This document shows, piece by piece, positions 33,289 to 41,604 of a stretch of 46,155 nt of DNA. The stretch's first letter is position 1, and each line of letters begins with the position of its first letter. The stretch comes from a virus, in the IMG/VR virus record IMGVR_UViG_3300009502_000082, positions 1 through 46,155 of that record, one strand, 5' to 3'. The notes beneath the pieces are model-generated. The model was not told the DNA's origin, did no database searches, and saw nothing but the letters and a program-made list of their open reading frames with translations. A program made the position numbers and the translations under genes.

Positions 33289-33783
33289 TTATTTGTTATA
33301 TTGTGCCAGTATTTCTTCTATACTTACTGGATAAAACCTATTATTCTCAACACATACATTAAATCTATTAAGTTTAGTATCGGTAGGAGTTTCTCTATGG
33401 GTATGCCCATGTAAGTGAATACTACCATATGCCATATGAGGCCAACTTAACATAGGATAGTGACACAGTACTAGTAAATATCTATCATAGTGTACAACTA
33501 ATATACTATCACTTAAGAATGGAAGTATCTTTAAGTTCTTCTTATCGTGATTACCTTTAAGTAATATCTTCTTTCCCTTTAACCTATCATAACAAGTCTT
33601 AATAAAGTGTGAGTTACCAAACCCAAAGTCACCTAAGTGATATACAGTATCACCTTCCTGTATTTTACTATTCCATTTACGGATTATATCTTCATTCATT
33701 TCTACTACATCACTATACTCACGTTGACAATAACCTATTATGTTACTGTGTCCAAAGTGAGTATCACTTGTAAACCATATCAT
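33289..33783 (-). CDS. Calcineurin-like metallophosphoesterase
   Basis: A 164-residue protein. I choose ATG 33783 because it makes the ATGA overlap used by neighbours; ATG 33798 would add five residues. Metal-binding motifs appear in order: FTSDTHFGH, HLGDFGFGN, LKGNHDKK, LCHYPM and LHGHTHRE, all five blocks of the family. The substrate could be a nucleic acid end, a cyclic nucleotide or a phosphoprotein; phage members are mostly uncharacterised. It is the last gene of the leftward operon. Confidence 0.85.
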   Translation of the reverse strand: MIWFTSDTHFGHSNIIGYCQREYSDVVEMNEDIIRKWNSKIQEGDTVYHLGDFGFGNSHFIKTCYDRLKGKKILLKGNHDKKNLKILPFLSDSILVVHYDRYLLVLCHYPMLSWPHMAYGSIHLHGHTHRETPTDTKLNRFNVCVENNRFYPVSIEEILAQYNK

Positions 33784-34067
33784 ATTATTAGTATCCATCC
33801 TTTCGTTATTCCTTTAGTATTAACAGGTTCAAGATTGAGTAAGTATGCAGCAACACTACTTTGTATATTATGTTTACTTAAGTAAGGGTAATCCTTTTTA
33901 AACTCTTTATGTAATATATTATGTAGTTTAGTAGCATCTTTAGGATTAATAAATACCCTACTAGGATTACAACTAGTTAAGTTATCTACCGTTGTTATTA
34001 AGTTATTATCTTTATAAAGTAAACTTAAGTTTTTAAACCATTTTGCTTTCCATTTAATTATTTTCAT
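33780..34067 (-). CDS. Hypothetical basic protein
   Basis: A 95-residue lysine-rich protein beginning MKIIKWKAKWFKNLSLLYKD. Start and stop both overlap neighbours by ATGA. The middle (INPKDATKLHNILHKEFK) is helical. No known domain was recognised. Confidence 0.55.
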   Translation of the reverse strand: MKIIKWKAKWFKNLSLLYKDNNLITTVDNLTSCNPSRVFINPKDATKLHNILHKEFKKDYPYLSKHNIQSSVAAYLLNLEPVNTKGITKGWILII

Positions 34068-34825
34068 TTCTCTACCTCTTTACTCTCTATTGACGCTGTC
34101 CAATTATCTTTATAAAAAGTATCACCGTCCATAGATATATTTCTTTCTCTGCTATAAGAACACTCTTTACATCTTCTGTCTTGTGGTTTAGAGCAAGGGT
34201 CTGTTGCACAATTATCACAACTCTTTTCTACTACTTTGCTACTACTTTCATTAGTAGTTAGTAGTTGGTCCTTACTCTCTACCTGACTTGGAATTGGTTT
34301 CCAGTTAACATATTCTATTACCCAATCATTAACACAAGCCTCACATATAGGGAGTAATTGCTCACTGTCACTGTCATTATCGTGTATACAGGAAACACAG
34401 CTCTTAACCGAGTTCGCAGAAGTCGTCGTTCCTACCTGACTTGTATTCAATGGATTAGCCTCTAAAACTTCTAGTGCTTTAATAACTCTACAAGTAGGGG
34501 CTTTGTGTTCACCGTCTTTTAGTATTTCTACTGCTTTATCCAGCCTTTGTTGTAGGTCTGATGTCTTAAAATTACCCTCTACTATTCTAGCTCCAAGTTT
34601 AATTATATTCTCTTTTAACTTCTCTATCTCATTCGCTTGGCTACTGACTACTGCCTCTAGTTCTACTATTCTAGTGTTAGACTTTGATAGCTCGTCAGAC
34701 ATAAGTTCAGCACCAGCTTGGAAAGCCTTTTTCCCTGTTTGTTTTGCATTTACTTCATCTGCCCATTGGAGATAACTTTTTTTATTTTCTCCCCACCACT
34801 TTTCAAACTCTTTTTGTATATCCAT
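34064..34825 (-). CDS. Coiled-coil protein with Cys-rich C-terminus
   Basis: A 253-residue protein. Residues 1-40 resemble the short FEKWWGENKKSYLQWADE domain often seen at the start of phage accessory proteins. Residues 45-105 are a long coiled coil (IVELEAVVSSQANEIEKLKE). The C-terminal half has two probable zinc sites, CVSCIHDN with CEAC, and CDNCATDPC with CKEC. GGAGGA precedes the ATG. Function is unknown; the form suggests a scaffold or adaptor binding protein or nucleic acid. Confidence 0.6.
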   Translation of the reverse strand: MDIQKEFEKWWGENKKSYLQWADEVNAKQTGKKAFQAGAELMSDELSKSNTRIVELEAVVSSQANEIEKLKENIIKLGARIVEGNFKTSDLQQRLDKAVEILKDGEHKAPTCRVIKALEVLEANPLNTSQVGTTTSANSVKSCVSCIHDNDSDSEQLLPICEACVNDWVIEYVNWKPIPSQVESKDQLLTTNESSSKVVEKSCDNCATDPCSKPQDRRCKECSYSRERNISMDGDTFYKDNWTASIESKEVEK

Positions 34826-34854
34826 TTAATCCTCCTTTAGTATAAATGATTGCC

Positions 34855-36510
34855 TTAGCAATCCTTTGGTTTTATTACTTGATTACAAAAGCTACCTTCC
34901 TTGTCTTTACCTTCTAATACTTTCTTAAGTATGATATCTTTATTCTCTATGATAGTAAATACTTCATCAGTATAAGTATCACTAAAGCCTTGAAGATAAC
35001 AGTAGCAAGTATCCTTCTGTCCTATTCTATATACTCTACCATATGCTTGTTCTATCTGAGCAGTAAGGTATGGGGTATCATTAAATACTACTATACTACT
35101 TTGTTCCTGTAAGTTAATAGACTCACTCAGTGACTGGTAGGTTGCAACTATTACTCTAGTCTTACTATCCTCTACAAAACTTTTAAAGTTATCCTGTTGC
35201 TCAGTACTTGTTAGTCTACCATGATTTAGTGTAGCAAGTTTACCTAGTCGCTTAGTTAACTCCTCTACTACAGCAACAAACCCTGAGTATAGTATTATCT
35301 TTTTATTATCTTCATCTAACAATAACTTCTCTACTAGCTTAACAGTATTAGGTATCATAGCATGAGCAAGTGTTTGAAACTGTTGTTGCTTATTCTGTAC
35401 CTCAAGTGTACTTCTTATTTTAGTAGGTAAGTCATAGTAAATAGTTTCTATCATTAGAGAGGGTAACTCAAATACTATCTTCATCTTATCACGATAGAAG
35501 TAGCACCCTTGTATATCAAGGTTAAGGTTAGTAAGTTGTATCTTACTCTGTCTAGTATAGAAGAACTTGTTACCTTGAAACATACGCTTGCCATAATACT
35601 TTTCTTTAAAGTTACGTTTATTATTAAACCTCTCAGGTGCAACTAGATTTAACTGACTGTATATCTCATCAGGTTTATTACGTATAGCAGTAGCACTTAG
35701 TAGTATTCTTCCAGTACAGTTCATACTTAACTCATGTATACTACTAGTACGTTTAGCTTTCAAGTTTTTTATTGAGTGACTTTCATCTATTATTACTGTA
35801 TCAAAACCATGTAGATTTATCAAGTTAAGTAGTAATCCACGAAACTTATCTAATAACTCATAGTTAACTATGATGAAGTCAGCATTACAGTACTGTACCA
35901 AATCTAGTTTACTACCGCTCCATATAATTAGCGGTTGCTTGTCTGTACACTTATATACTTCATACGCCCAGCTTCGCTTTGTCTTGCCACCTTGAGAGGG
36001 GCATATTATAATAGCCTTCTTGTTATTCTTTATACAGTAACTAAGTGCCACAAGTGTCTTTCCTACACCAGTACCTAATGCAATGATAGCTTTACCACCA
36101 GCATCTTCTAGAAACTTTACTGCTGTATATTGGTAATTTCTTAAGGGTAATTTTATACCCTTGATATTCTCTGCTTTTAACTCTATAGTATTAAGTTTAC
36201 CTCTAGCATCATAGTTTTCTAGCTCAGTAATCTTAGTAATCAACTTATCAGTAGCAAAGAAAGGCAAGTGATTATCTCTAAGATATGCTAGTAAGTCTAC
36301 TATAACTTTATAGTTAGGTAACTCAGTAGTCCATAACTTACTGTCCCCGTTATACTTTAGTCTTTCAGCCCAAGTGTACTTTGAAGTACATGACTTTATG
36401 TACTCTCTAAGTATACAGTTGTGCTTCCAAGCTAGAGGTGTGCCTATTGGTAACTGTACTATGTAGTACAAACCAGTGTAGTCTATAATTGTGCGTTCAC
36501 TTGAGTTCAT
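34855..36510 (-). CDS. SNF2-type DEAD/H-box helicase
   Basis: A 551-residue superfamily 2 ATPase. Motifs: LRNYQYTAVKFLEDAG (Q-like), Walker A GTGVGKT (146-152), DFIIVNYELL, motif II DESH (242-245), motif III LLSATAIRNK, and motif VI QAYGRVYRIGQ (about 488-498), which is the SNF2 signature. The N-terminal 110 residues are a separate small domain. Such phage proteins move on dsDNA and may remodel protein-DNA complexes or help replication. No DnaB-type replicative helicase was found in the window. Its start overlaps the upstream gene by 14 bases. Confidence 0.85.
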   Translation of the reverse strand: MNSSERTIIDYTGLYYIVQLPIGTPLAWKHNCILREYIKSCTSKYTWAERLKYNGDSKLWTTELPNYKVIVDLLAYLRDNHLPFFATDKLITKITELENYDARGKLNTIELKAENIKGIKLPLRNYQYTAVKFLEDAGGKAIIALGTGVGKTLVALSYCIKNNKKAIIICPSQGGKTKRSWAYEVYKCTDKQPLIIWSGSKLDLVQYCNADFIIVNYELLDKFRGLLLNLINLHGFDTVIIDESHSIKNLKAKRTSSIHELSMNCTGRILLSATAIRNKPDEIYSQLNLVAPERFNNKRNFKEKYYGKRMFQGNKFFYTRQSKIQLTNLNLDIQGCYFYRDKMKIVFELPSLMIETIYYDLPTKIRSTLEVQNKQQQFQTLAHAMIPNTVKLVEKLLLDEDNKKIILYSGFVAVVEELTKRLGKLATLNHGRLTSTEQQDNFKSFVEDSKTRVIVATYQSLSESINLQEQSSIVVFNDTPYLTAQIEQAYGRVYRIGQKDTCYCYLQGFSDTYTDEVFTIIENKDIILKKVLEGKDKEGSFCNQVIKPKDC

Positions 36511-36694
36511 CTTTAAAGTATGCCTTTACCTCTTTAAGTAAATTGTTATTAAAGCGATTAGTCTGACTGTTTCTACCATGCTTATTGACTTCGCTATATA
36601 TAATAGAAGATAATGGAGTAGTGTTATCCCACTCCATTCTCTTCCTTATATACTTAACTATTGTTAGTATTAGTTCACTTCTCTTTACTGTCAT
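36497..36694 (-). CDS. Small helical protein
   Basis: A 65-residue basic protein (LILTIVKYIRKRMEWDNT, then LLKEVKAYFKDELK) in ATGA overlap with the upstream gene and overlapping the helicase start. It may be a coupled accessory of the helicase. It has some VRR- or HTH-like length but no recognised motif. Confidence 0.5.
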   Translation of the reverse strand: MTVKRSELILTIVKYIRKRMEWDNTTPLSSIIYSEVNKHGRNSQTNRFNNNLLKEVKAYFKDELK

Positions 36695-37083
36695 CTACGT
36701 CTTACTCTAATTACTTCTTGATATATTCTTTCTAATTCCTCTATATTAAATTGTTGAGTAGCTAATTTAGATGGCTCTCTATACTCATTAGTATATACTA
36801 ACTCTTGAAGTAACGACATCTCTTCCTTCTTTACCTTAACTCCTTTTACTATTACATAATCTGTTCCTTCTATAGTTACAAATGGGTTAAGTAATTCAAC
36901 AGCAGCATGTTGTATTGGCATACCCCTGCCACTACTAGCTTCATATTGTTGTTGTATATTTATACCACTACGTAAGTAACGTACTTCCGGCATCTGTTGA
37001 CGGTTACGTCGTATCTGTTCATAAATACATCTATGTTCTTCTAAGTACTGTGCATATTCCGTACTAAAGTGTGTTGTTGGCAT
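36691..37083 (-). CDS. Hypothetical protein downstream of GroES
   Basis: A 130-residue protein. ATG 37083 has GAGGAGGA five bases upstream and is a much better start than 37119, which lies inside the GroES gene. It is Gln/Arg/Tyr-rich in the first half (IYEQIRRNRQQMPEVRYL) and contains FVTIEGTDYVIVKGVKVKKE, a short beta unit. It ends in an arginine-rich helix. Not recognised. Confidence 0.6.
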   Translation of the reverse strand: MPTTHFSTEYAQYLEEHRCIYEQIRRNRQQMPEVRYLRSGINIQQQYEASSGRGMPIQHAAVELLNPFVTIEGTDYVIVKGVKVKKEEMSLLQELVYTNEYREPSKLATQQFNIEELERIYQEVIRVRRR

Positions 37084-37084
37084 A

Positions 37085-37360
37085 CTATTCCTCCTCATAT
37101 AACTTACAAAGTATTTCACCTTCTCTAAGTATGGTAAGGGTATCTTCTCCTACTGAAATATCTATACCAGTATTCTTAGTAATAAGTAATACTTCTCCAG
37201 CTATTATGTCATGTATATCTTTACCACAAGTGATAACAGTAGCCTTAATAAAGTTATTACTTCTGATAGTATCAGGTATAATGATACCACCACTAGTAGT
37301 CTTACTCTCCACTTCCTTCTTTACTAATACCCTGTCTAATAAAACCTTTGCTTTCATCAT
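37085..37360 (-). CDS. groES: GroES-type co-chaperonin (cpn10)
   Basis: A 91-residue protein with the complete GroES outline. LLDRVLVKKEV opens the barrel, KTTSGGIIIPDTI (residues 20-32) is the mobile loop that binds GroEL with its IIIP hydrophobic tripeptide, and AGEVLLITKNTGIDI plus EDTLTILREGEILCKL close it. Length is close to the bacterial 95-97 residues. There is no GroEL gene here, so it would cap the host chaperonin. In T4, gp31 does this to fold the coat protein; by analogy this one may help the phage capsid, which is inference. A GAGAGG lies upstream. Confidence 0.9.
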   Translation of the reverse strand: MMKAKVLLDRVLVKKEVESKTTSGGIIIPDTIRSNNFIKATVITCGKDIHDIIAGEVLLITKNTGIDISVGEDTLTILREGEILCKLYEEE

Positions 37361-37592
37361 ACTTAAACCTCTCTATATTATTCTCTTTGTTAAACTTAGC
37401 ATCTAACTTTACAGTATGCCTCTCATATACATTGGCTAGTAGACTATTAGCAGCACGTAACTTTATCTTATCATCATTACTAATGACAGATAAGTTGTCC
37501 GCTATTAAGTCTTCTATCTCTAGCATCAAGTCATACAAGTTACACCTAAGTAAACGTCTTGCACTACTCATAGTATCACACTTTGTAACCAT
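37302..37592 (-). CDS. Hypothetical helical protein overlapping groES
   Basis: A 96-residue frame. ATG 37592 has AAGGGGA eight bases upstream; the TTG at 37598 is too close. It is helical and charged (LYDLMLEIEDLIADNLSV). Its last 59 bases lie inside the GroES gene in another frame. A promoter-like site covers its first codons, so it may be expressed only from transcripts starting further upstream. Moderate certainty that it is real. Confidence 0.5.
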   Translation of the reverse strand: MVTKCDTMSSARRLLRCNLYDLMLEIEDLIADNLSVISNDDKIKLRAANSLLANVYERHTVKLDAKFNKENNIERFKYDESKGFIRQGISKEGSGE

Positions 37593-37598
37593 TGTCAA
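37570..37598 (-). promoter_or_regulatory. Sigma70/sigmaA-type promoter upstream of groES
   Basis: On the minus strand: TTGACA (37598-37593), 17 bases ending TGTGA, TACTAT (37575-37570). It has the same design as those at 22086 and 31349. It would start near 37563 and give groES, the helicase and downstream genes an extra boost. It overlaps the stop of the upstream gene and the start of the 96-residue frame. Confidence 0.6.
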
Positions 37599-37861
37599 GT
37601 TCCCCTTTTGATAGTCTTAGTAGGTATAAGTCCTAGTTTATCTAATTTTAAGTTCCAGTCATCATAAAGTTTTCCAAGTGTAGTCTTTATCTCCATAGTT
37701 AAGTGTTGTATATCCTTCATGTTTTTAGCACTTAGCTTTATATAGTCAGTCTGTCCACCATCAATAGAGGTATCACCACAAGTGCAAGTCCTAAAGTCGT
37801 GTCTTGTTCTGCTATATATAAAGTCTTTACAGTTGGGGCATACAACACCATGTATCATCAT
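37595..37861 (-). CDS. Phage zinc-ribbon protein (HGVVCPNC family)
   Basis: An 88-residue protein. MIHGVVCPNCKDFIYSRTRH, then DFRTCTCGDTSIDGGQTDYI, is a strongly recurrent pattern among unrelated tailed phages, with two Cys pairs making a zinc ribbon and a conserved SIDGG turn. The remaining half is helical. The biological role is unknown. GGAGGA is upstream of its ATG, and its stop lies inside the groES promoter -35. Confidence 0.7.
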   Translation of the reverse strand: MMIHGVVCPNCKDFIYSRTRHDFRTCTCGDTSIDGGQTDYIKLSAKNMKDIQHLTMEIKTTLGKLYDDWNLKLDKLGLIPTKTIKRGT

Positions 37862-37864
37862 AAG

Positions 37865-38035
37865 TTAATCCTCCTCTATTAGTTTAGTAACGGCATCTTC
37901 AAACTTGTACCACTTATCATCATCATCTTTACAGTCAAAGATAGTTTCGTCACCTAACATACTAGCTATAGTTTCAAGTATATTAATAGCAAGTAATCTT
38001 TTTTTAGTTAGATTAGATTTATTTTTAGTTATCAC
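37865..38035 (-). CDS. 56-residue acidic-ended protein
   Basis: A short frame starting at GTG 38035 with AAGGAGA about seven bases upstream (inside the preceding gene's last codons) and ending three bases before the next ATG. The product opens MITKNKSNLTKKRLLAINIL and ends with a Asp/Glu-rich stretch KDDDDKWYKFEDA. It fills what would otherwise be a 170-base gap in a packed operon. No family was recognised. Confidence 0.55.
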   Translation of the reverse strand: MITKNKSNLTKKRLLAINILETIASMLGDETIFDCKDDDDKWYKFEDAVTKLIEED

Positions 38036-38037
38036 AA

Positions 38038-38328
38038 TTAATTCTCCTTTACTACTTTAATCTTCTTACCATACTTATCATTAAGAAACTTCTCAGCACT
38101 CTTAACATCATTAAACTCATAGGCTTCCTTTAAGTCTTTGCTCATGCTTCTAGCTATATCTATACAGAAAGTATAGAAGTCTTTATCAAACATCTTAACT
38201 TCTTCAATACATCTAGAAGCTACTTCATTGCAAAACTCATCATCAGTTACACTACCTATCATGTCAGCGTTCTCTATTGTTCTGTACTTAACTAGGTTCT
38301 TCAGTCCTTCACTATAGTTAACTGTCAA
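38038..38328 (-). CDS. Hypothetical protein (TTG start)
   Basis: A 96-residue acidic helical protein. TTG 38328 is the start because an in-frame stop lies directly before it and a GGAGGT is well placed. Segments EVASRCIEEVKMFDKDFYTF and AEKFLNDKYGKKIKVVKEN are visible. No known domain. Confidence 0.6.
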   Translation of the reverse strand: MTVNYSEGLKNLVKYRTIENADMIGSVTDDEFCNEVASRCIEEVKMFDKDFYTFCIDIARSMSKDLKEAYEFNDVKSAEKFLNDKYGKKIKVVKEN

Positions 38329-38523
38329 TTATGCACCTCCATAGAACTGTTCCTCACTAGGCTTACTTATGTATACTCCTGTAACATAGCTTGGTTGTCC
38401 TTGTACTTGACTATATTGTAGGCATACTTCCCATTTATCTTTTTCATCTACAAGTAATGCAGTTGGTAAAGGAATAGTATAGTGTTCGCATTCAAAGATA
38501 TTAGTTGGCTTATCTTTACTCAT
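38329..38523 (-). CDS. Hypothetical protein
   Basis: A 64-residue protein. ATG 38523, one base after the amidotransferase stop, is preferred over an upstream GTG inside that gene. It has a beta-rich pattern (HYTIPLPTALLVDEKDKWEV, then YVTGVYISKPSEEQF). It is co-transcribed with the amidoligase/amidotransferase pair, so it could be a third component. Nothing else is recognisable. Confidence 0.55.
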   Translation of the reverse strand: MSKDKPTNIFECEHYTIPLPTALLVDEKDKWEVCLQYSQVQGQPSYVTGVYISKPSEEQFYGGA

Positions 38524-38524
38524 A

Positions 38525-39733
38525 CTACTTACCGTCCCAAATAGACTTACCACCTACTATTTTAAGCGGTACTTTCTTTACGATAGGTACTTCATTATCT
38601 CTACTAAATAGCATACCACTTATACTATACCCTGCACGTATGTACTTAGCCCAGCACTCACCACACATCTCAGCCTTGCCCCAGCCTTCATCACACGCTA
38701 TAAAAGTTAAGTCCTGTATAAATCTAGGACTACCACAAATTGTACAGTCACTACTTAAGTTTCTTTTTATTTCTTTCTCTGCTTCTTTAGCTTCTTCTTT
38801 CTTTTCAGCAACACTAGCTTCAGCTTCTATAGCTTTTAATTCTTTATCTATTACTGAGTTAGTATAGCGTTTAGTATTAGTATCCCATACTGTGTTAGCA
38901 TAAGGGTGAAACACTCCATGAAAATAATAACCATAAGGACTTTTCTCATAGTCATAATCACTTTCACAGTATCCTCCTCTATCCTCTTCATCATCTCTAA
39001 AGTTATAAATGCTATCACCATGCCTACCAGTTCCTGTCTTAGTAGTAGTATAAGTTTCACCACAACAAGTAGTACCAGCTTTAAATCTACCGTTAAGTCC
39101 TATTAACTTAGTAGAGTATATCTTTAGTGTATCTATATCTATAGTCAACTTAGTATCAGTAGGTACGTCTTTTACTTTAGCTTGCTTTCCAAATACCGTA
39201 AACAAATCATCACCATTAGAGGAGTAGTATAGTACACCATTAGACTCAACTATACTTAATTGCCCATCGTGTTTAAGTAAGTTAAACTCTTTAGGTTTTT
39301 TACTATCAACATATGCAAGACAATAGTATCCCCACAATTCATTTAACTTATCAATCCCAGTGTTAAGTAAGTAGAATATATATTGGCTATCTACTTTATA
39401 GTCTACACCATGCTTTTCTTTTAACTCTTTGGTATTATTAATCATACCATTATGAGTTCCAGTTATAGTACCTACAATAAACGGGTGGGCATTTTCATCT
39501 TTAAGTTTACTACCATGAGTACCAAGTCTAGTATGCCCCATAATATACTGTGTCTTATCTAGAAAGTAATCTCTGTGGTCACGTAAGAAGTCTTTAGCAT
39601 CTACTGCTTCCTTAAGTAACTTCTTACCATTGTAAAATCCAGTGGCATCTGTTCCTCTACTCATGTTCAGTAGTGCAAGTAACCTTATATCATTAGGACT
39701 ATACTTACCTACTGCTCCAAATATCCCACACAT
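38525..39733 (-). CDS. Class-II glutamine amidotransferase with C-terminal zinc site
   Basis: A 402-residue Ntn-hydrolase. After removal of Met1 the nucleophile is Cys2 in MCGIFGAVG. The catalytic set follows GlmS-type amidotransferases: MGHTRLGTHGS (R69), ENAHPF (H83), GTHNGMINN (N95, G96) and DSQYIF (D115). All are present, so it should hydrolyse glutamine or a related amide. It lacks the sugar-isomerase half of GlmS and the QueC-type partner of DNA-modifying fusions. Instead residues 220-400 hold a charged coiled coil (about 295-325) and five Cys (C330, C333, C347, C357, C360), probably a zinc site. It is adjacent to the amidoligase, 62 bases apart. AAAGGAGG lies upstream. Confidence 0.88.
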   Translation of the reverse strand: MCGIFGAVGKYSPNDIRLLALLNMSRGTDATGFYNGKKLLKEAVDAKDFLRDHRDYFLDKTQYIMGHTRLGTHGSKLKDENAHPFIVGTITGTHNGMINNTKELKEKHGVDYKVDSQYIFYLLNTGIDKLNELWGYYCLAYVDSKKPKEFNLLKHDGQLSIVESNGVLYYSSNGDDLFTVFGKQAKVKDVPTDTKLTIDIDTLKIYSTKLIGLNGRFKAGTTCCGETYTTTKTGTGRHGDSIYNFRDDEEDRGGYCESDYDYEKSPYGYYFHGVFHPYANTVWDTNTKRYTNSVIDKELKAIEAEASVAEKKEEAKEAEKEIKRNLSSDCTICGSPRFIQDLTFIACDEGWGKAEMCGECWAKYIRAGYSISGMLFSRDNEVPIVKKVPLKIVGGKSIWDGK

Positions 39734-39795
39734 TATTCTATAATACCTCCTTTAGTATTTCTAATTCTTTTACTGTACTTAGTGAAAGCTTTAGT

Positions 39796-41589
39796 TTAAT
39801 TATTATCATCATCATTATCATACCCATCATCTTCTTCATCTATATCTTCTATCTCTACTGGTTCCTTTTCTACTTCTACTTTTATATGCTGTACATTATA
39901 ACTTGGTACAACTATATCATAAAACTTTTTAATCTGTGCAGCATAAAAGTTAGCTACGTCTTTGTTACTAAACTTTGCTACTAATTCTAGGAACTTACTT
40001 AACCTATTCTTTAATGAGTTAGCTGAAGTAATACTTAGAGTAGCTTCATCTATTGCTTCTATAGAAGTAGTCTTTACCCAGTCAACAAAGCAAGTCATTA
40101 GACTTATCCAATTAACTATTTCATCATAGTCAAGAGTACCATGATGCTGCCTCATTTCTATACTACCACGATAAAACCAACTGTGTACATTAAGCCAGTT
40201 ATAACGTTCACCACTATACTTTTCTTTCTTTCTTCTAGCTGCATCTTCACCACCGTGTCCATATAGTATCATCTCTACGCCATGTATATCTTTAAGTTTA
40301 GCATACCTATCACTTAATAATACACAGTGTCTACAACTACTACGTTCAGGCTTAACAAGACAAAAGAATAAATTCTGTAGTGGACAAGCTGCTCGATATA
40401 ACTTTATTATATCTTCAATAGTTAAGTCACTACCATCAACATGAACATGAAGTCCACATACTTTATCCATCTCTCTTACTATAACTTTATCTACTGTTGC
40501 ATCTATCTCACTTAGAAACTTTTTTATATCAGCAAAACCTAAATCACCATTAAGTTTTGGACTAACAAACTCTCTAGCTGCAATGCTAGCATCATTAACT
40601 TTACTCCAGTCAGTGTTGTTATCTCTTGTTAAGATATTAGTTTCTATCTCAACACCAAAGATACGCTTACTTTTACACTCAGTATAAGTGTTACCAAGCT
40701 TTACTACTTTAGTAGTAAGCCCAGTCCTACTCCCATATAAGCGTTTTCTTACATCACATCTAGGGCAAAGTCTTCCACCATCTGTTGTAACTTCTCTGCC
40801 GTTCTCTATTAGACAGCCACAACTATAGCAACTAGTAAACTTTAGTTTAACACAGGTATCACATATTAACTTATTAACTGCATCATTACCTAAGTCAACA
40901 TTAACTTTTCGTGATTTAACTAATCCATTTTTTTCATATACACCACAGTACTCACACTTTTTATAGTATATTTTTATACAGTCAGGACAAACTAAACCAT
41001 CTTTAGTCTGATTAGAATTGTTAGATGTAAAGGAATTGTTACAGTGTATACAAGTATACTTTATCTTTTTAGAAGCACACTCTGAACACATACATACTGT
41101 TGTATCTTTATCAAATACAAAGAAAGGTTTACCTGATACTTTACTACTACATTCACTACACGTATACGTTTTGTTAAGTGCAATTTGTAGTATCCCACTA
41201 AATAACCTTAGTAGTGTTTCTTTATCTTTATCACTACAATTAGTGTTAGTTAAATACTTATCAAACTCTATTGCTAGTTTAGTTGATACTTCTATATCTA
41301 AGCACCAAGATTTAACAAGTTGTTTATTTATTTTATTTCTACAGTTTATTTGGGTAGACATAGCATAATATAAATGCTCTGTTAATCTAGGTAAGATAGT
41401 ATACAAGATGTTTTCTAATTGCTCTGCTTGCTTCTTCTTATTATCTGTACTAGTATAAGCCACTAGTATTTCTTTACAAGTACTTACTTCTAGTTCAGGC
41501 AATATCTTGTTTAACTTATCTGCTTCTATATTTGGGTTAGCATCTAACTTACCAAGTATTTTAGCAGCAAGAAAAGTTAATCCGTACAT
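39796..41589 (-). CDS. Putative amidoligase (Amidoligase_2, GS-like fold) with zinc-ribbon array
   Basis: A 597-residue protein. Residues 1-140 are helical. Residues 144-278 hold eight CxxC pairs (from YTCSEC to LCPRC), a run of zinc ribbons. The catalytic half has the Amidoligase_2 signature: FGVEIET (311-317), REFVSP (339-344), CGLHVHVD (378-385), YNWLNVHSW (463-471) and SIEMRQHHGTLD (476-487), followed by the helix IVNWISLMTCFVDW. The tail is strongly acidic (EDDGYDNDDDNN). The family has the glutamine-synthetase-like fold and is predicted to join carboxyl and amino groups using ATP; experimental proof is scarce. The amidotransferase downstream suggests a paired pathway. The GGAGG site is 15 bases from the ATG and can be hidden by an RNA structure. 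Confidence 0.82.
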   Translation of the reverse strand: MYGLTFLAAKILGKLDANPNIEADKLNKILPELEVSTCKEILVAYTSTDNKKKQAEQLENILYTILPRLTEHLYYAMSTQINCRNKINKQLVKSWCLDIEVSTKLAIEFDKYLTNTNCSDKDKETLLRLFSGILQIALNKTYTCSECSSKVSGKPFFVFDKDTTVCMCSECASKKIKYTCIHCNNSFTSNNSNQTKDGLVCPDCIKIYYKKCEYCGVYEKNGLVKSRKVNVDLGNDAVNKLICDTCVKLKFTSCYSCGCLIENGREVTTDGGRLCPRCDVRKRLYGSRTGLTTKVVKLGNTYTECKSKRIFGVEIETNILTRDNNTDWSKVNDASIAAREFVSPKLNGDLGFADIKKFLSEIDATVDKVIVREMDKVCGLHVHVDGSDLTIEDIIKLYRAACPLQNLFFCLVKPERSSCRHCVLLSDRYAKLKDIHGVEMILYGHGGEDAARRKKEKYSGERYNWLNVHSWFYRGSIEMRQHHGTLDYDEIVNWISLMTCFVDWVKTTSIEAIDEATLSITSANSLKNRLSKFLELVAKFSNKDVANFYAAQIKKFYDIVVPSYNVQHIKVEVEKEPVEIEDIDEEDDGYDNDDDNN

Positions 41590-41604
41590 ATTAGTTTAGA
41601 TTAT

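Noticed and set aside
38307-38328. TTGACA at 38328 on the minus strand as a fifth promoter
   Set aside because: No -10 box lies 16-18 bases downstream (it reads ACTGAA), and the TTG is better explained as a start codon after GGAGGT.
38525-39733. GlmS or a 7-deazaguanine DNA-modification amidotransferase
   Set aside because: The isomerase half of GlmS is missing, and no QueC, transglycosylase or other deazapurine gene is seen in the window.
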